A stretch of DNA of 64,000 bases from positions 868,001 to 932,000 of the forward strand of contig NZ_CP104067.1 in the NCBI RefSeq assembly GCF_026651875.1. Direction: 5' to 3'. Every line of letters begins with the position of its first letter. Positions within the stretch are counted from its first letter, which is position 1. The stretch is from Alicyclobacillus fastidiosus (GTDB lineage: Bacteria > Bacillota > Bacilli > Alicyclobacillales > Alicyclobacillaceae). The notes beneath the pieces were generated by a model that searched no databases, was not told the origin of the DNA, and saw only the letters and a list, made by a program, of their open reading frames with translations. The position numbers were made by a program, and so were the translations under genes. Of this stretch, positions 53,928 through 63,138 are shown piece by piece.

Positions 53928-55166
53928 ATGACTTTGCGCATCGATGTCGAAAGAGTTCGACAACAATTCCCCGCCCTCGCGAGGACGCACCGCGGTCAAC
54001 AGGTGGTCTATCTGGATGGACCGGGCGGATCGCAGGTTTGTCAATTCGCCATCGACGCCGTATCCGCCTATATGTCGCGCGGGGGCGGCAATCTGCACGG
54101 CGTGTTCCCAACCAGCGTCGAAACGGAGGACATTTTGGCGCAGGCGCGCCGGTCGGTCGGCAGTCTGTTGAACGTACCGGCAGAGGAAGTGGCCTTCGGG
54201 CCGAACATGACGACCTTAAACCTGGCAATTTCCCGTGCGCTGGCGCGTACTTGGCAACCCGGCGACGAAATTGTCGTCACCGAGCTCGATCACCGCGCGA
54301 ACGTAGATCCCTGGCGCCGTGCCGCAAAAGATCGCGGTGTTACGGTAAAGTGGCTGAAGGTCGACACAAAAACGCTCACACTAGATCTGAAAGCGCTCGA
54401 CCACCTCCTTTCTCCTCGCACGCGCCTCGTGGCCGTGGGCCTGGCCTCGAACGCCGTCGGCACGGTGACAGACGTGCGCCACATCGCTTCCATGGCGCAT
54501 GCCATGGGGGCTCTGGTCGCAGTCGACGCGGTGCACGCGGCGCCACACATGGTCATCGACCGCGACGCGCTTGGCGCAGACATGCTTTTGTGCTCCGCCT
54601 ACAAGTTCTTCGGGCCGCACGTCGGCGTCGCCACCCTCCGACGCGACGTCTTCGAGTCACTCGACACGTATAAATTGGAGCCGGCCCCGTCGTCCATTCC
54701 GGACAAGCTCGAGACGGGCACGCAGAACCACGCGGGCATCGCGGGCGTCGGAGCGGCAATCAGCTACATCAGCACGCTTGGTCAGGGGGCCACCCTGCAC
54801 GAAAAGCTCGTTCGCGCCTTCGATCTCATCGAGGCGCACGAGGATGCACTGGCGTGGCGCATGCGGCAAGGGCTTCAGGACCTGCCAGGCGTGACCCTCT
54901 ATTCAGCGGCCCCGGACATTCGCAAGACGCCGACCATCGCATTTACCGTCGATGGCGTAGCCCCACGTGAAATCTGTCAGGAAATGGTGGATGAGTACGG
55001 GATTTTTATCGCCGATGGGGATTTCTACGCCAGCACGTTGGCGCATAAACTAGGCCTCGACCAGACGGGGGGGTTCGTGCGCGCTGGCCTTGCACCGTAC
55101 AATACGAACGCGGAGGTAGACGCCTTTTTGGAGGCCCTGACTCGCGTAGTGAAACGTCGCCGCTAG
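53928..55166 (+). CDS. Cysteine desulfurase-like class V aminotransferase
   Basis: A 412-residue PLP enzyme of the NifS/SufS-like group. Visible: VYLDGPGGSQV, NLHGVFPTS, FGPNMTTLNLAISRAL, VDAVHAAPHMVID and the PLP lysine in LLCSAYKFFGPHVG. Where SufS has its persulfide-forming Cys before R-x-S, the sequence reads GFVRAGLAPYNT, without Cys. It resembles the VC1184-like subfamily whose reaction is not known. AAGGAGG precedes the ATG; it is a single-gene unit behind a terminator. Confidence 0.82.
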   Translation: MTLRIDVERVRQQFPALARTHRGQQVVYLDGPGGSQVCQFAIDAVSAYMSRGGGNLHGVFPTSVETEDILAQARRSVGSLLNVPAEEVAFGPNMTTLNLAISRALARTWQPGDEIVVTELDHRANVDPWRRAAKDRGVTVKWLKVDTKTLTLDLKALDHLLSPRTRLVAVGLASNAVGTVTDVRHIASMAHAMGALVAVDAVHAAPHMVIDRDALGADMLLCSAYKFFGPHVGVATLRRDVFESLDTYKLEPAPSSIPDKLETGTQNHAGIAGVGAAISYISTLGQGATLHEKLVRAFDLIEAHEDALAWRMRQGLQDLPGVTLYSAAPDIRKTPTIAFTVDGVAPREICQEMVDEYGIFIADGDFYASTLAHKLGLDQTGGFVRAGLAPYNTNAEVDAFLEALTRVVKRRR

Positions 55167-55273
55167 GTTAAGCGCCGACCCTCGAATGTGACATGATTCG
55201 GAACGTCGGTCCTGGAATGTTCGTCACAGCATGGTTGTATCTTGCACTCATAAGTTTAAGCAACTAAAATATA

Positions 55274-55321
55274 GGTCGCATAAAACATTTAAGTGGTGAA
55301 TGTAAGTCTGGACGTGCGACC
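55274..55321. repeat. Inverted repeat upstream of the exporter operon
   Basis: GGTCGCA and TGCGACC, 34 bases apart, lie 86 bases before the exporter start. Either an mRNA leader stem or a regulator site. Confidence 0.35.
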
Positions 55322-55406
55322 GTACATGCTAAGTTGAAATGTGGATGGGCATGCTACGTGAAGCGCTTTTCGGACTCTAGATCCGCTATAGGGGGACTTG
55401 AACACA

Positions 55407-56054
55407 GTGAATGCTAGACGCATGTTGATTGTACAGATCGTCGTCATTTTGGTTGTGCTCATCGCCGGATTTGTCGGTTATTACTATTACAATCAATCTA
55501 CGACGTACTTGAAGACTGACGATGCGCAAGTCACTGGGCAGCAGATTGTCATCGCTGCTCCGGCTACAGGAAAGTTGACCAATTGGGATGGAACCGTCGG
55601 CACCCAGTTTAACGCAGGCGACAACGTTGGGACGATTCAAGTGCCAAGTGCCAAGGGGACGACAAGTGTCGACGTGCCGGATCCACAAAGTTCGACAATC
55701 GTACAGAACATGGCGGTGAATAACGAGTTCGTGGCAGCTGGCACGCCGCTTGCGTACGCGTACAACCTGAACAACTTGTGGGTCACGGCAAACATCAAAG
55801 AGACCCAGATCAACGACGTGAAAGTCGGCCAGGCGGTGGACGTATACATCGATGCGTATCCTGGCACCACGTTCAGCGGCGTTGTGAAACAGATTGGCCT
55901 GGCGACCGCGTCCACGTTCTCGTTGCTGCCTACAGCCAGTACGGATGCCAACTACACGAAAGTGACGCAAGTCATTCCAGTGCAAATCCAAATTCAATCG
56001 GGCACAGGTCGTTTGGCGCCTGGTATGAACGCTTCCGTTCGGATTCACAAGTAA
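55407..56054 (+). CDS. EmrA/HlyD-type membrane fusion protein
   Basis: A 215-residue periplasmic-adaptor-like protein: one N-terminal helix (LIVQIVVILVVLIAGFVGYY), a lipoyl/barrel-sandwich segment (YLKTDDAQVTGQQIVIAAPATGKL in two parts) and a C-terminal barrel (LWVTANIKETQINDVKVGQA). It lacks the long coiled coil of Gram-negative EmrA, as is common in Firmicutes. With the EmrB-like pump it should export drugs or fatty acids. GTG 55407 fits the GGGGG site; TTG 55398 is too close to it. Confidence 0.87.
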   Translation: MNARRMLIVQIVVILVVLIAGFVGYYYYNQSTTYLKTDDAQVTGQQIVIAAPATGKLTNWDGTVGTQFNAGDNVGTIQVPSAKGTTSVDVPDPQSSTIVQNMAVNNEFVAAGTPLAYAYNLNNLWVTANIKETQINDVKVGQAVDVYIDAYPGTTFSGVVKQIGLATASTFSLLPTASTDANYTKVTQVIPVQIQIQSGTGRLAPGMNASVRIHK

Positions 56055-56067
56055 GGGGGCGCCTTTG

Positions 56068-57696
56068 ATGAGCCAAGTAGCCATGCGTGCCGCTCCTGGT
56101 GGTTCGAACACGGCGAGCATACACAAAGCGCCTATCTTGATTTCGTTGGTGATTGGTGCGTTTGCGGCCATTTTGAACCAAACGCTCCTGAACGTGGCAA
56201 TTCCGAAGTTGATGAACGATTTTAACGTGTCCGCGAACACGGTTCAGTGGTTGAGTACGGGTTACATGCTGGCCAACGGGATCGTCATTCCGCTGACGGC
56301 GTACCTCATGGGCACGTTCACCACCCGGCAATTGTTCTTAGGGGCGATGACCATGTTCGGGTTGGGGTCTGTCTGCTGTGCGGTCGCTCCCGACTTCGTG
56401 GTGATGATGATCGGCCGCGTCATCCAGGCGATCGGGGCGGGTATGATGATGCCCTTGATGATGACGGTGATCATGACGCTGTACCCGCCGGAAACGCGCG
56501 GGAAGGCGATGGGGACAATCGGCATCGCGATGTTCTTCGCCCCAGCCGTAGGACCGACGCTGTCCGGGTGGATCATCCAGAACTACTCCTGGCGCGTGTT
56601 GTTCTACATCGTCATTCCGGTGGCGGTAATCGATATCATCGTGGCCGCGATTTACTTGAAAAACGTCACAGAGCGAACGTTCCCGAAGTTTGCGTTCCTC
56701 AGTTTTTTGAGTTCCACTATCGGTCTCGGTGCATTGTTGTACGGATTTAGCGAGGCGGGCAGCAAGGGCTGGGGCAGCGGCGTGGTCGTCGTCAGCGTGA
56801 TCATCGGCGTCGTGTTCCTGATCTTGTTTGTCATTCGCGAACTGACCACCTCGCATCCGCTGTTAAATTTGCGGGTGTTCAAGGTGGGGGGGTTCTCACT
56901 GGCCGCAGCCGTGAGCTGTGTTGTCAACATGGCGATGTACGGTGGGGCGCTGCTCACGCCGATGTACATTCAAAACCTTCGAGGCTACAGCTCTCTCGAC
57001 TCCGGCCTGTTGATGTTACCGGGTGCCATTTTAATGGGTATCATGTCGCCTGTGTCGGGCGCTCTGCTCGATAAAATCGGCATTCGACCACTCGCGGTTG
57101 TCGGTCTTCTCATCACAGTTATCACGACGTGGGATTTGGGACACCTTACACCCAACACGCCATTTGGCCATATCGAGTGGATTTATACGTTCCGCATGTT
57201 CGGAATGGGCTTTATCGCCATGACCATCATGACCAGTGGGTTGAACTATCTGCCTCGGCAATTCGCAGCACACGGAACGGCTGCGGCGAACACTGTGCGA
57301 ATGGTCGCTTCGTCGCTGGGCACCTCGTTGCTCATCACCGTGATGACGAACCGGACGAACACGCACTACAATCAATACATCAATACAGTCACGTCGACCA
57401 ATCCGCAGTTGTACAACTCGGTGCACACCATGGTACAGGGCTTTGCCGCACAGCTCGGCGTACCGATGCAGACAGCGCAGACGTATGTGACCTATCTCAT
57501 GTACGGCCAAGCTGAAAAACTCGCCGGCGTGCAAGGTGTCGATGACGCATACCTCGTCGCGGCTGCGTTGGCGCTCTTGGCGCTCATCATGTCACTGTTC
57601 TTGCGCCGCAACAAAAATATCGGGAAGAGCACGCCAAAGCGCGAGCCTCAGCGTGCACTCCCAGCACCGGCGACGGTGGAACCGAACGAAGGCTGA
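56068..57696 (+). CDS. DHA2-family MFS exporter (EmrB/QacA-like)
   Basis: A 542-residue proton antiporter with 14 membrane helices (DHA2). Motifs: LNQTLLNVAIPKLMNDFN in helix 1, QWLSTGYMLANGIVIPLTAY, motif C-like GIAMFFAPAVGPTLSGWII. Pump partner of the preceding adaptor, 13 bases away. ATG 56068 has GGGGG eight bases upstream. Substrate unknown. Confidence 0.93.
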   Translation: MSQVAMRAAPGGSNTASIHKAPILISLVIGAFAAILNQTLLNVAIPKLMNDFNVSANTVQWLSTGYMLANGIVIPLTAYLMGTFTTRQLFLGAMTMFGLGSVCCAVAPDFVVMMIGRVIQAIGAGMMMPLMMTVIMTLYPPETRGKAMGTIGIAMFFAPAVGPTLSGWIIQNYSWRVLFYIVIPVAVIDIIVAAIYLKNVTERTFPKFAFLSFLSSTIGLGALLYGFSEAGSKGWGSGVVVVSVIIGVVFLILFVIRELTTSHPLLNLRVFKVGGFSLAAAVSCVVNMAMYGGALLTPMYIQNLRGYSSLDSGLLMLPGAILMGIMSPVSGALLDKIGIRPLAVVGLLITVITTWDLGHLTPNTPFGHIEWIYTFRMFGMGFIAMTIMTSGLNYLPRQFAAHGTAAANTVRMVASSLGTSLLITVMTNRTNTHYNQYINTVTSTNPQLYNSVHTMVQGFAAQLGVPMQTAQTYVTYLMYGQAEKLAGVQGVDDAYLVAAALALLALIMSLFLRRNKNIGKSTPKREPQRALPAPATVEPNEG

Positions 57697-57714
57697 CATC
57701 GGAGGTACGAATGA

Positions 57715-58254
57715 ATGAACATCTACGTGGTATATGACAGCGAGGCTGGACATACCGAAGCGCTCGCCGGCGCCATCGCCGACGGCGCTAGGTCCGCCGA
57801 GGACGTGAACGTCCACTTCCATCACGTCTCCGAGGCGGATCCACGGGATTTGGCAGACATGGACGCCATCATCTGGGGATGTCCGGGACATTTTGGTACA
57901 ATCAGTTCAGGATTGAAGGCTTGGATAGACAAGCTCGGCCCCATGTGGGCGCAGGGTGCACTCGTCGGTAAAATCGGCGCGGCGTTTTGTACGACCGCGA
58001 CCGTCCACGGCGGCATCGAAATGACACTTTGGAACTTGATCACGCCAATGCTGCACAACGGGATGATCATTGTCGGGCTCCCTGGGAACGTTCCGGAAAA
58101 CGTTCTGTACGGCTCGTATTATGGCGTGGGTGTCACGTGTCCCGTCGAAATGTCGGAGGACGCGCCGTTGAACATGCCGACAGACTCGGATTTGGCACTC
58201 GGACGGGCGCTTGGTCGACGCGTCGCCGACATCACGCGCAAATTCGTGTCTTAA
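57715..58254 (+). CDS. Flavodoxin-fold protein (WrbA-like)
   Basis: A 179-residue FMN-binding flavodoxin fold: [20 protein letters not shown] (phosphate loop) and [19 protein letters not shown], with [18 protein letters not shown] in the isoalloxazine-site position. WrbA-type proteins are NAD(P)H:quinone oxidoreductases. GGAGG nine bases before the ATG and 18 bases after emrB, so it is probably the third gene of the exporter operon, perhaps protecting from a redox-active toxin. Confidence 0.87.
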   Translation: MNIYVVYDSEAGHTEALAGAIADGARSAEDVNVHFHHVSEADPRDLADMDAIIWGCPGHFGTISSGLKAWIDKLGPMWAQGALVGKIGAAFCTTATVHGGIEMTLWNLITPMLHNGMIIVGLPGNVPENVLYGSYYGVGVTCPVEMSEDAPLNMPTDSDLALGRALGRRVADITRKFVS

Positions 58255-58302
58255 CCGTCGTCCTTCGGCCGTCCCATCTGAGCTGACAGGGGGTGTGTTC
58301 CG

Positions 58303-58698
58303 ATGAAGTTTTTGATAATCTTTGCTGCCGTCGTCGTGGTCCTTGGCTTGGTCTTTATCAGTTCGAGCATGCGGGCGATGCGGCGCGAGCGAAACGATTC
58401 GCAAACGGATTCCGACGAGGGTGAGTACGCTTCTGAGGTGGCCGTTGTCGACGCCCAAACGGGCACACCCGAGGCCTCGCCTAGGACCGACGAGGACCTT
58501 GACAATTCGCGGTACAGCGAAGGGGATCTCGCCTATCGGGAGGCCTTGCGCATGCAGTTGCGCGGTGTGGACAACACTGGTGCGATGGGCGCATCGAAAC
58601 CGAAAAAGGAAATCTTGAGTGATGTCGAGTACCGGAAAGCACTTCGGGGTGTCATTTCCGACAAGGGTCGGACGAAGGGCGAGGACGAGACAGAATAA
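58303..58698 (+). CDS. Membrane-anchored acidic protein of unknown function
   Basis: 131 residues: an N-terminal helix (FLIIFAAVVVVLGLVFISSS), a basic stop sequence (RAMRRER) and a long acidic, Ser/Thr-rich cytosolic tail ending in GRTKGEDETE. The conserved-looking parts are YSEGDLAYREALR and LSDVEYRKALRGVI, a repeated x-Y-R-x-A-L-R pattern. I do not recognise the family. AGGGGGTG precedes the ATG. Confidence 0.7.
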   Translation: MKFLIIFAAVVVVLGLVFISSSMRAMRRERNDSQTDSDEGEYASEVAVVDAQTGTPEASPRTDEDLDNSRYSEGDLAYREALRMQLRGVDNTGAMGASKPKKEILSDVEYRKALRGVISDKGRTKGEDETE

Positions 58699-58863
58699 CG
58701 GTGACGAGGAGAGCGGGGAGATGCCCGCTCTCCTTTTTGCTTGACCAAAAGGGCGTCGTCGCCAAGTGGCGGATGCTTGGTCATGCAAGCGCTCGCCGCC
58801 CCGCTCGCGCGCATCCGTGCTACAATGGGACAAGGATTTATAGGCGAAGAGGTGCGCACACAT

Positions 58864-59931
58864 ATGAAGTTGATTTTAATAGATGGGTCGTCTCTCTTGA
58901 CGACCTCCTTTTTTGGCAATGTACCGAGGGATTATTATCAATTGCGATCGCAAGAAGAGCGTGAGGCGTACCTTCGCAAGAAGGCCCTGCGGACCGAGGC
59001 GGGGATCTACACCAACGCGGTATACCCAATGACCAGGATTTTACTGAATCTCATCGAACGTCAAAAGCCGACCCATCTGGCCGTGGCGTGGGACGTCTCT
59101 CGGAACACGTTTCGACGAGAACTGTACCCGGACTACAAGGGACACCGCGAGGACGCCCTGCCGATTCTCGGCGAGCAGTATGGGACGATGCAGGCCTTGC
59201 TCGAGACGATGAACATCCCGCAGTTTTGGTTTGAGGACTATGAGGCAGATGATATTCTCGGCACGCTCGCCCGCAAGTTCGAGCAGGACATGCCAGTTTA
59301 TGTCTTTACAAAGGATCAGGATGCCTTGCAGCTGATCTCGGAGGGTACACGTGTTTGGCTCTTGACCTCAAAGGCGGACGCGCTGTATCAGAACCGGGGA
59401 CTCAGCGTCAAGCAACTGTCCGTTCCCGACGGGACCTTCGAATATACGACTGTCACGTTCGAGGAGGAGTATGGGTTAGAGCCTTGGCAGATGATCGACA
59501 AAAAGGCGCTCGAAGGGGACAGCAGTGACAATATTCCAGGTGTCAAAGGCGTAGGGGAAAAGGCCTCTGTGCCACTCTTGAGAGAGTTCGGGACCATCGA
59601 CAACCTGTATGAGTACATTGAAGATTTGTATCCAGCTCACGAATCCGACTTGAAACAGATGTTTAAGGCGCTAGGCATCGCTCGCTCTCCGCTGTCCTAC
59701 CTCTTGAAGGAGTCCGAGACGGAACTGGTCGGCAAGCGAGCGGCGTTTTTGAGCAAGACCTTGGCGACGATTCGCACTGATTTACAGGAACTGGAACACG
59801 TGGATGCGGCGCGGTTAGAACTGAACATCGATTACGCGCAGACGCGTGAAAAATTTGTCGAACTCGAGTTCAACAGCCTGCTGAAAAAACTTCCGGTTGC
59901 AGAGCCGACGGGTGACGACGTGGCGGTCTAA
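58864..59931 (+). CDS. 5'-3' exonuclease (PolI N-domain/FEN-like)
   Basis: A 355-residue stand-alone 5' nuclease: KLILIDGSSLLTTSFFG, AWDVSRNTFRRELYPDYKGHR, acidic metal site FEDYEADDILGTLAR and FTKDQDALQLIS, then the helix-hairpin-helix (GDSSDNIPGVKGVGEKAS). It would remove RNA primers and flaps during replication and repair. AAGAGGTG precedes the ATG; upstream in-frame starts are unlikely. Longer than the usual 300 residues owing to inserts near residues 25-45 and a C-terminal extension. Confidence 0.9.
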   Translation: MKLILIDGSSLLTTSFFGNVPRDYYQLRSQEEREAYLRKKALRTEAGIYTNAVYPMTRILLNLIERQKPTHLAVAWDVSRNTFRRELYPDYKGHREDALPILGEQYGTMQALLETMNIPQFWFEDYEADDILGTLARKFEQDMPVYVFTKDQDALQLISEGTRVWLLTSKADALYQNRGLSVKQLSVPDGTFEYTTVTFEEEYGLEPWQMIDKKALEGDSSDNIPGVKGVGEKASVPLLREFGTIDNLYEYIEDLYPAHESDLKQMFKALGIARSPLSYLLKESETELVGKRAAFLSKTLATIRTDLQELEHVDAARLELNIDYAQTREKFVELEFNSLLKKLPVAEPTGDDVAV

Positions 59932-59978
59932 AGCTGTCCGCGCCGCCGCCAAGCGGTGCACCGCCACAGGGTGGAGGG

Positions 59979-60485
59979 CTACAGCGCCGTGCCATCTCCT
60001 GACGACAGTTGTTCGAGCGCCGCGTAGAAGCGGCGACCGCCATCCTCTAGGTCTTTCGCTAGCGCGTCTCGCAGCTTTTTGGCGAGTGCCGGGGAGTGGC
60101 CCGAAGTCGAGATGGCGAGTTGAATGCCCGCCTGCTCGTAGACGGCGGGTACGATAAAATCGCAGGCCTTGGCGTCATCGGCGACGTTGCACCAGATGCC
60201 GAGGGCGTCGGCGTCGTGCGCGATGGCCTCGTTGACGGCGCGATGATTGGTTGCGGCGAAGACGAGGGCCGCCCCGGTGACATCAGTGGCTTGATACGCG
60301 CGTGCCACGTGATGGACGCGGCCGTCAGAAATCCAACTCTGTAAGTCGGAGGTGATTTCTGGGCTGACCACGGTTATGGATGCCCCCGATGCCAAGAGGT
60401 TTCGCACTTTGCGCGTGGCCACGACCCCACCGCCGACGACGACGCACAATTTGCCATGAAGGTGCAGGAAAGCCGCGTAGTGCAA
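59979..60485 (-). CDS. sirC: Precorrin-2 dehydrogenase / sirohydrochlorin ferrochelatase-like (SirC)
   Basis: A 168-residue enzyme of the CysG N-domain family: LHGKLCVVVGGGVVATRKVRNLL (NAD loop), FAATNHRAVNEAI, CNVADDAKACDFIVPA and ISTSGHSPALAKKLRD. It oxidises precorrin-2 to sirohydrochlorin on the way to sirohaem. I chose the TTG with AGAGGG eight bases upstream, which gives the normal family N-terminus; an ATG at 60530 lacks a site. Divergent from cysH, which shares the control region. Confidence 0.88.
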   Translation of the reverse strand: MHYAAFLHLHGKLCVVVGGGVVATRKVRNLLASGASITVVSPEITSDLQSWISDGRVHHVARAYQATDVTGAALVFAATNHRAVNEAIAHDADALGIWCNVADDAKACDFIVPAVYEQAGIQLAISTSGHSPALAKKLRDALAKDLEDGGRRFYAALEQLSSGDGTAL

Positions 60486-60577
60486 GACCGTATCCCTCTT
60501 TTCCGAAGCATTGACCTTCAACTGGTACATTCATCATAATCCACCGGATTTACAAGGTAAAATACCAGGTTTCGTCG

Positions 60578-60606
60578 TTGACAATGACGACGCTCCGTAT
60601 TATAGT
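60578..60606 (+). promoter_or_regulatory. Sigma-A promoter of the cysH operon
   Basis: Perfect TTGACA, 17-base spacer, TATAGT (five of six). An inverted repeat TCCGA (60622-60626) / TCGGA (60636-60640) lies just past the expected start point and could be a repressor site for sulfur control. Confidence 0.8.
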
Positions 60607-60656
60607 CATCAGAAGATTAATTCCGAAAATGTCTATCGGATTATGAGGTGAATGCT

Positions 60657-61376
60657 TTGACGACAACCGTATCGACAATACCCGAGTGGATCGAACAGCT
60701 CGCTGAAGAGTTTGAACAGGCAACTCCTCAAGAAATTATCGCGGAAGCACTCCACCGTGACCCGAATATGACCTTTGCATGCAGTTTTGGCGCGGAGGAT
60801 ATGGTCCTTCTCGACATGCTGATGAAGGTGAACCCAGAGGCGAACGTGTTCTACCTGGATACGAACGTCCTGTTCGAAGAGACGTATGACCTTCGCGACA
60901 GAGCTGTCGAGAAATACGGCATCCCAAACCTGCGTCAAGTACTCCCCGCGTTAACCCTGGCTGAACAGGCTGCACAGCACGGCGACGAATTGTGGAAGCG
61001 AGATCCGAACGCTTGCTGCGCCATCCGCAAAGTCACCCCACTCAAGCAAGTGCTCACGGAATACGATGGCTGGATTACGGGAATTCGCCGGGAACAAGCT
61101 CCGACCCGCGCGAATGCCAAAGTATTCGAGTGGGATGATAAATTTGGACTCGTAAAAGTAAATCCGCTCGTTCGGTGGACAGAGGGCCAAGTGTGGCGTT
61201 ACATTAAGCAAAACGACGTCCCGTACAACCCATTGCACGACCAGAACTATCCAAGCATCGGATGCCTGCATTGCACGCGGCCAGTGAACCCGGGTGAAGA
61301 TCCGCGCAGTGGACGCTGGGCAGGTTTTGCTAAGACCGAGTGCGGCTTGCACCCGAGTGCTCAATTACGGCGGTAA
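60657..61376 (+). CDS. cysH: Phosphoadenylyl/adenylyl-sulfate reductase
   Basis: A 239-residue thioredoxin-dependent reductase making sulfite from activated sulfate. Motifs: ACSFGAEDMVLLDML (P-loop), TGIRREQAPTRAN and the C-terminal ECGLH nucleophile. Two Cys pairs (ACCAIRK near 122 and GCLHCTRP near 205) show a [4Fe-4S] cluster, as in enzymes that accept APS as well as PAPS. The TTG start has GAGGTGA at proper distance; GTG 60648 lies inside that site. Confidence 0.93.
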   Translation: MTTTVSTIPEWIEQLAEEFEQATPQEIIAEALHRDPNMTFACSFGAEDMVLLDMLMKVNPEANVFYLDTNVLFEETYDLRDRAVEKYGIPNLRQVLPALTLAEQAAQHGDELWKRDPNACCAIRKVTPLKQVLTEYDGWITGIRREQAPTRANAKVFEWDDKFGLVKVNPLVRWTEGQVWRYIKQNDVPYNPLHDQNYPSIGCLHCTRPVNPGEDPRSGRWAGFAKTECGLHPSAQLRR

Positions 61377-61433
61377 CATCGTCAGTCTCTAGGGCAAGGC
61401 ACATAGAGAATCGGAAACGGTGAGGTGAACTGG

Positions 61434-63125
61434 ATGGAGAAGGAGAAGAAATTGTCGAAGAACGAGACAATTAAACAAGAAAGTCATTTTCTCCGGGGGA
61501 CGATTGCAGAGGCACTTCAGGAAGACTCGACGCACTTTTCTGAAGAGAATATTCAGGTTCTCAAATTCCATGGCATGTATCAGCAGGACGACCGCGACCT
61601 TCGCCGTCAATTGACGAAGGAGGGGAAAGAGCGGGCGTATTCGATGATGATTCGCGCGCGCATTCCGGGCGGCATCTTAAGTGCAGAGCAGTACCTCCAG
61701 TTCGATAAGTTATCTGAGCAGTACGGCAATGAGACGATGCGCATCACCACGCGTCAAACGTTCCAATTGCACGGGATCTTGAAGAAGAACATCAAGGCGA
61801 CGCTGAAGAGCATCAACGATGTGCTGATTACGACTCTGGGCGGCTGTGGCGACCAAGTTCGCAACATCGTCACATGTGCGGCGCCGCACGAAGGGCCGTT
61901 TTACGACAGTGTGCGCAAAGACCTGCTCGCTGTGGTCGACGCGACATCGGCGAAGACCAACGCCTACCACGAAATTTGGCTGGACGGCGAAAAGGTGAAC
62001 CTCGCCGAGGGTGAAACTGAGGAGCCGCTGTACGGTGAAACGTACCTGCCGCGCAAGTTCAAGATCGCCTTCGGATACGAAGGGGACAATTGTGCGGACA
62101 TCTTCTCCAACGACATCGCTATCACTGCACATCGAGCGGGCGACGAAGTAGCTGGATACACCCTGGCGATAGGCGGCGGGATGGGGCGCACGGCAAGCGA
62201 TAAAAACACACGACCATTCCTGGCTAAGCCGTTCTGCTTTGTGGAGCCGAGCAAGCTCACTGAAGTTTGTAAAACCGTGATCGGAATTCAACGCGATTTT
62301 GGCAACCGGGAAAACCGCAAGTTCGCGCGCATGAAGTACCTCGTGGCGGACAGAGGGATTGAGTGGTTCCGCGAAGAGGCCGCAAAGCGCCTAGGTTACG
62401 AACTCGATCCTCCGCGCGACATCGACTGGACATCGTCCCATGATCACTTGGGTCGCCTGGAAGGGGAAGCGGGCAAGGTTCACCTAGGGTTGTTCATCGA
62501 GAACGGCCGCATTCACGACACCGAGACCATGAAGTTGAAGTCTGTCCTTCGCGAAATCATGGTGGCGTATCAGCCAACGGTTCGCCTGACGACACAGCAA
62601 AACTTGATTCTCTGCAACCTGACGGAACAACAGGCCAGCGAAGTCGAGCAGTTGTTGCGCGACGCCGGTGTCAAGTTGGCGGACGAATACCGCCCCATCT
62701 TGCTGGAGTCGATGGCCTGCCCGTCGATGCCGACGTGCGGCCTGGGTATCGCGGAATCGGAACGAGCACTGCCGACCATCATCCGCGAATTCGAAGCGGC
62801 GCTTGTGAAGCTCGGGCTTCAGGACGATGGCATCATCATCAGGATGACGGGGTGCGCGAATGGATGTGCCCGCCCGTATATCGCCGAGATTGGGTTTGTC
62901 GGCCGTGTCCTCGGCAAATATGACGTATTCTTGGGTGCCAATGTCGCAGGTACGCGCATGAACCAGCTATTTAAGGAAATGGTACCTGCACAGGAACTGG
63001 TCTCGACGCTGTATCCTATCCTCGAGGCGTATCGCGATGAGCGCCGCGCTGGGGAGTCGTTTGGCGACTACTGTGTTCGTGTCGGTCTCGACCAGTTGCA
63101 AGAGCGTTTAGTGACTGTATCGTAA
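61434..63125 (+). CDS. cysI: Sulfite reductase haemoprotein subunit
   Basis: A 563-residue sirohaem-[4Fe-4S] enzyme reducing sulfite to sulfide by six electrons. Cluster cysteines: MACPSMPTCGL near 428 and GCANGCARP near 472. Substrate and sirohaem residues appear in TRQTFQLHGI and GCGDQVRNIVTC. No CysJ flavoprotein is visible in the window, so the donor (ferredoxin or a CysJ elsewhere) is open. GAGGTGA five bases before the ATG. Second gene of the cysH operon. Confidence 0.93.
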   Translation: MEKEKKLSKNETIKQESHFLRGTIAEALQEDSTHFSEENIQVLKFHGMYQQDDRDLRRQLTKEGKERAYSMMIRARIPGGILSAEQYLQFDKLSEQYGNETMRITTRQTFQLHGILKKNIKATLKSINDVLITTLGGCGDQVRNIVTCAAPHEGPFYDSVRKDLLAVVDATSAKTNAYHEIWLDGEKVNLAEGETEEPLYGETYLPRKFKIAFGYEGDNCADIFSNDIAITAHRAGDEVAGYTLAIGGGMGRTASDKNTRPFLAKPFCFVEPSKLTEVCKTVIGIQRDFGNRENRKFARMKYLVADRGIEWFREEAAKRLGYELDPPRDIDWTSSHDHLGRLEGEAGKVHLGLFIENGRIHDTETMKLKSVLREIMVAYQPTVRLTTQQNLILCNLTEQQASEVEQLLRDAGVKLADEYRPILLESMACPSMPTCGLGIAESERALPTIIREFEAALVKLGLQDDGIIIRMTGCANGCARPYIAEIGFVGRVLGKYDVFLGANVAGTRMNQLFKEMVPAQELVSTLYPILEAYRDERRAGESFGDYCVRVGLDQLQERLVTVS

Positions 63126-63138
63126 GGAGGCTTCGCGG

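Noticed and set aside
53928..55166. True SufS cysteine desulfurase
   Set aside because: No Cys in the active-site loop and no suf neighbours.
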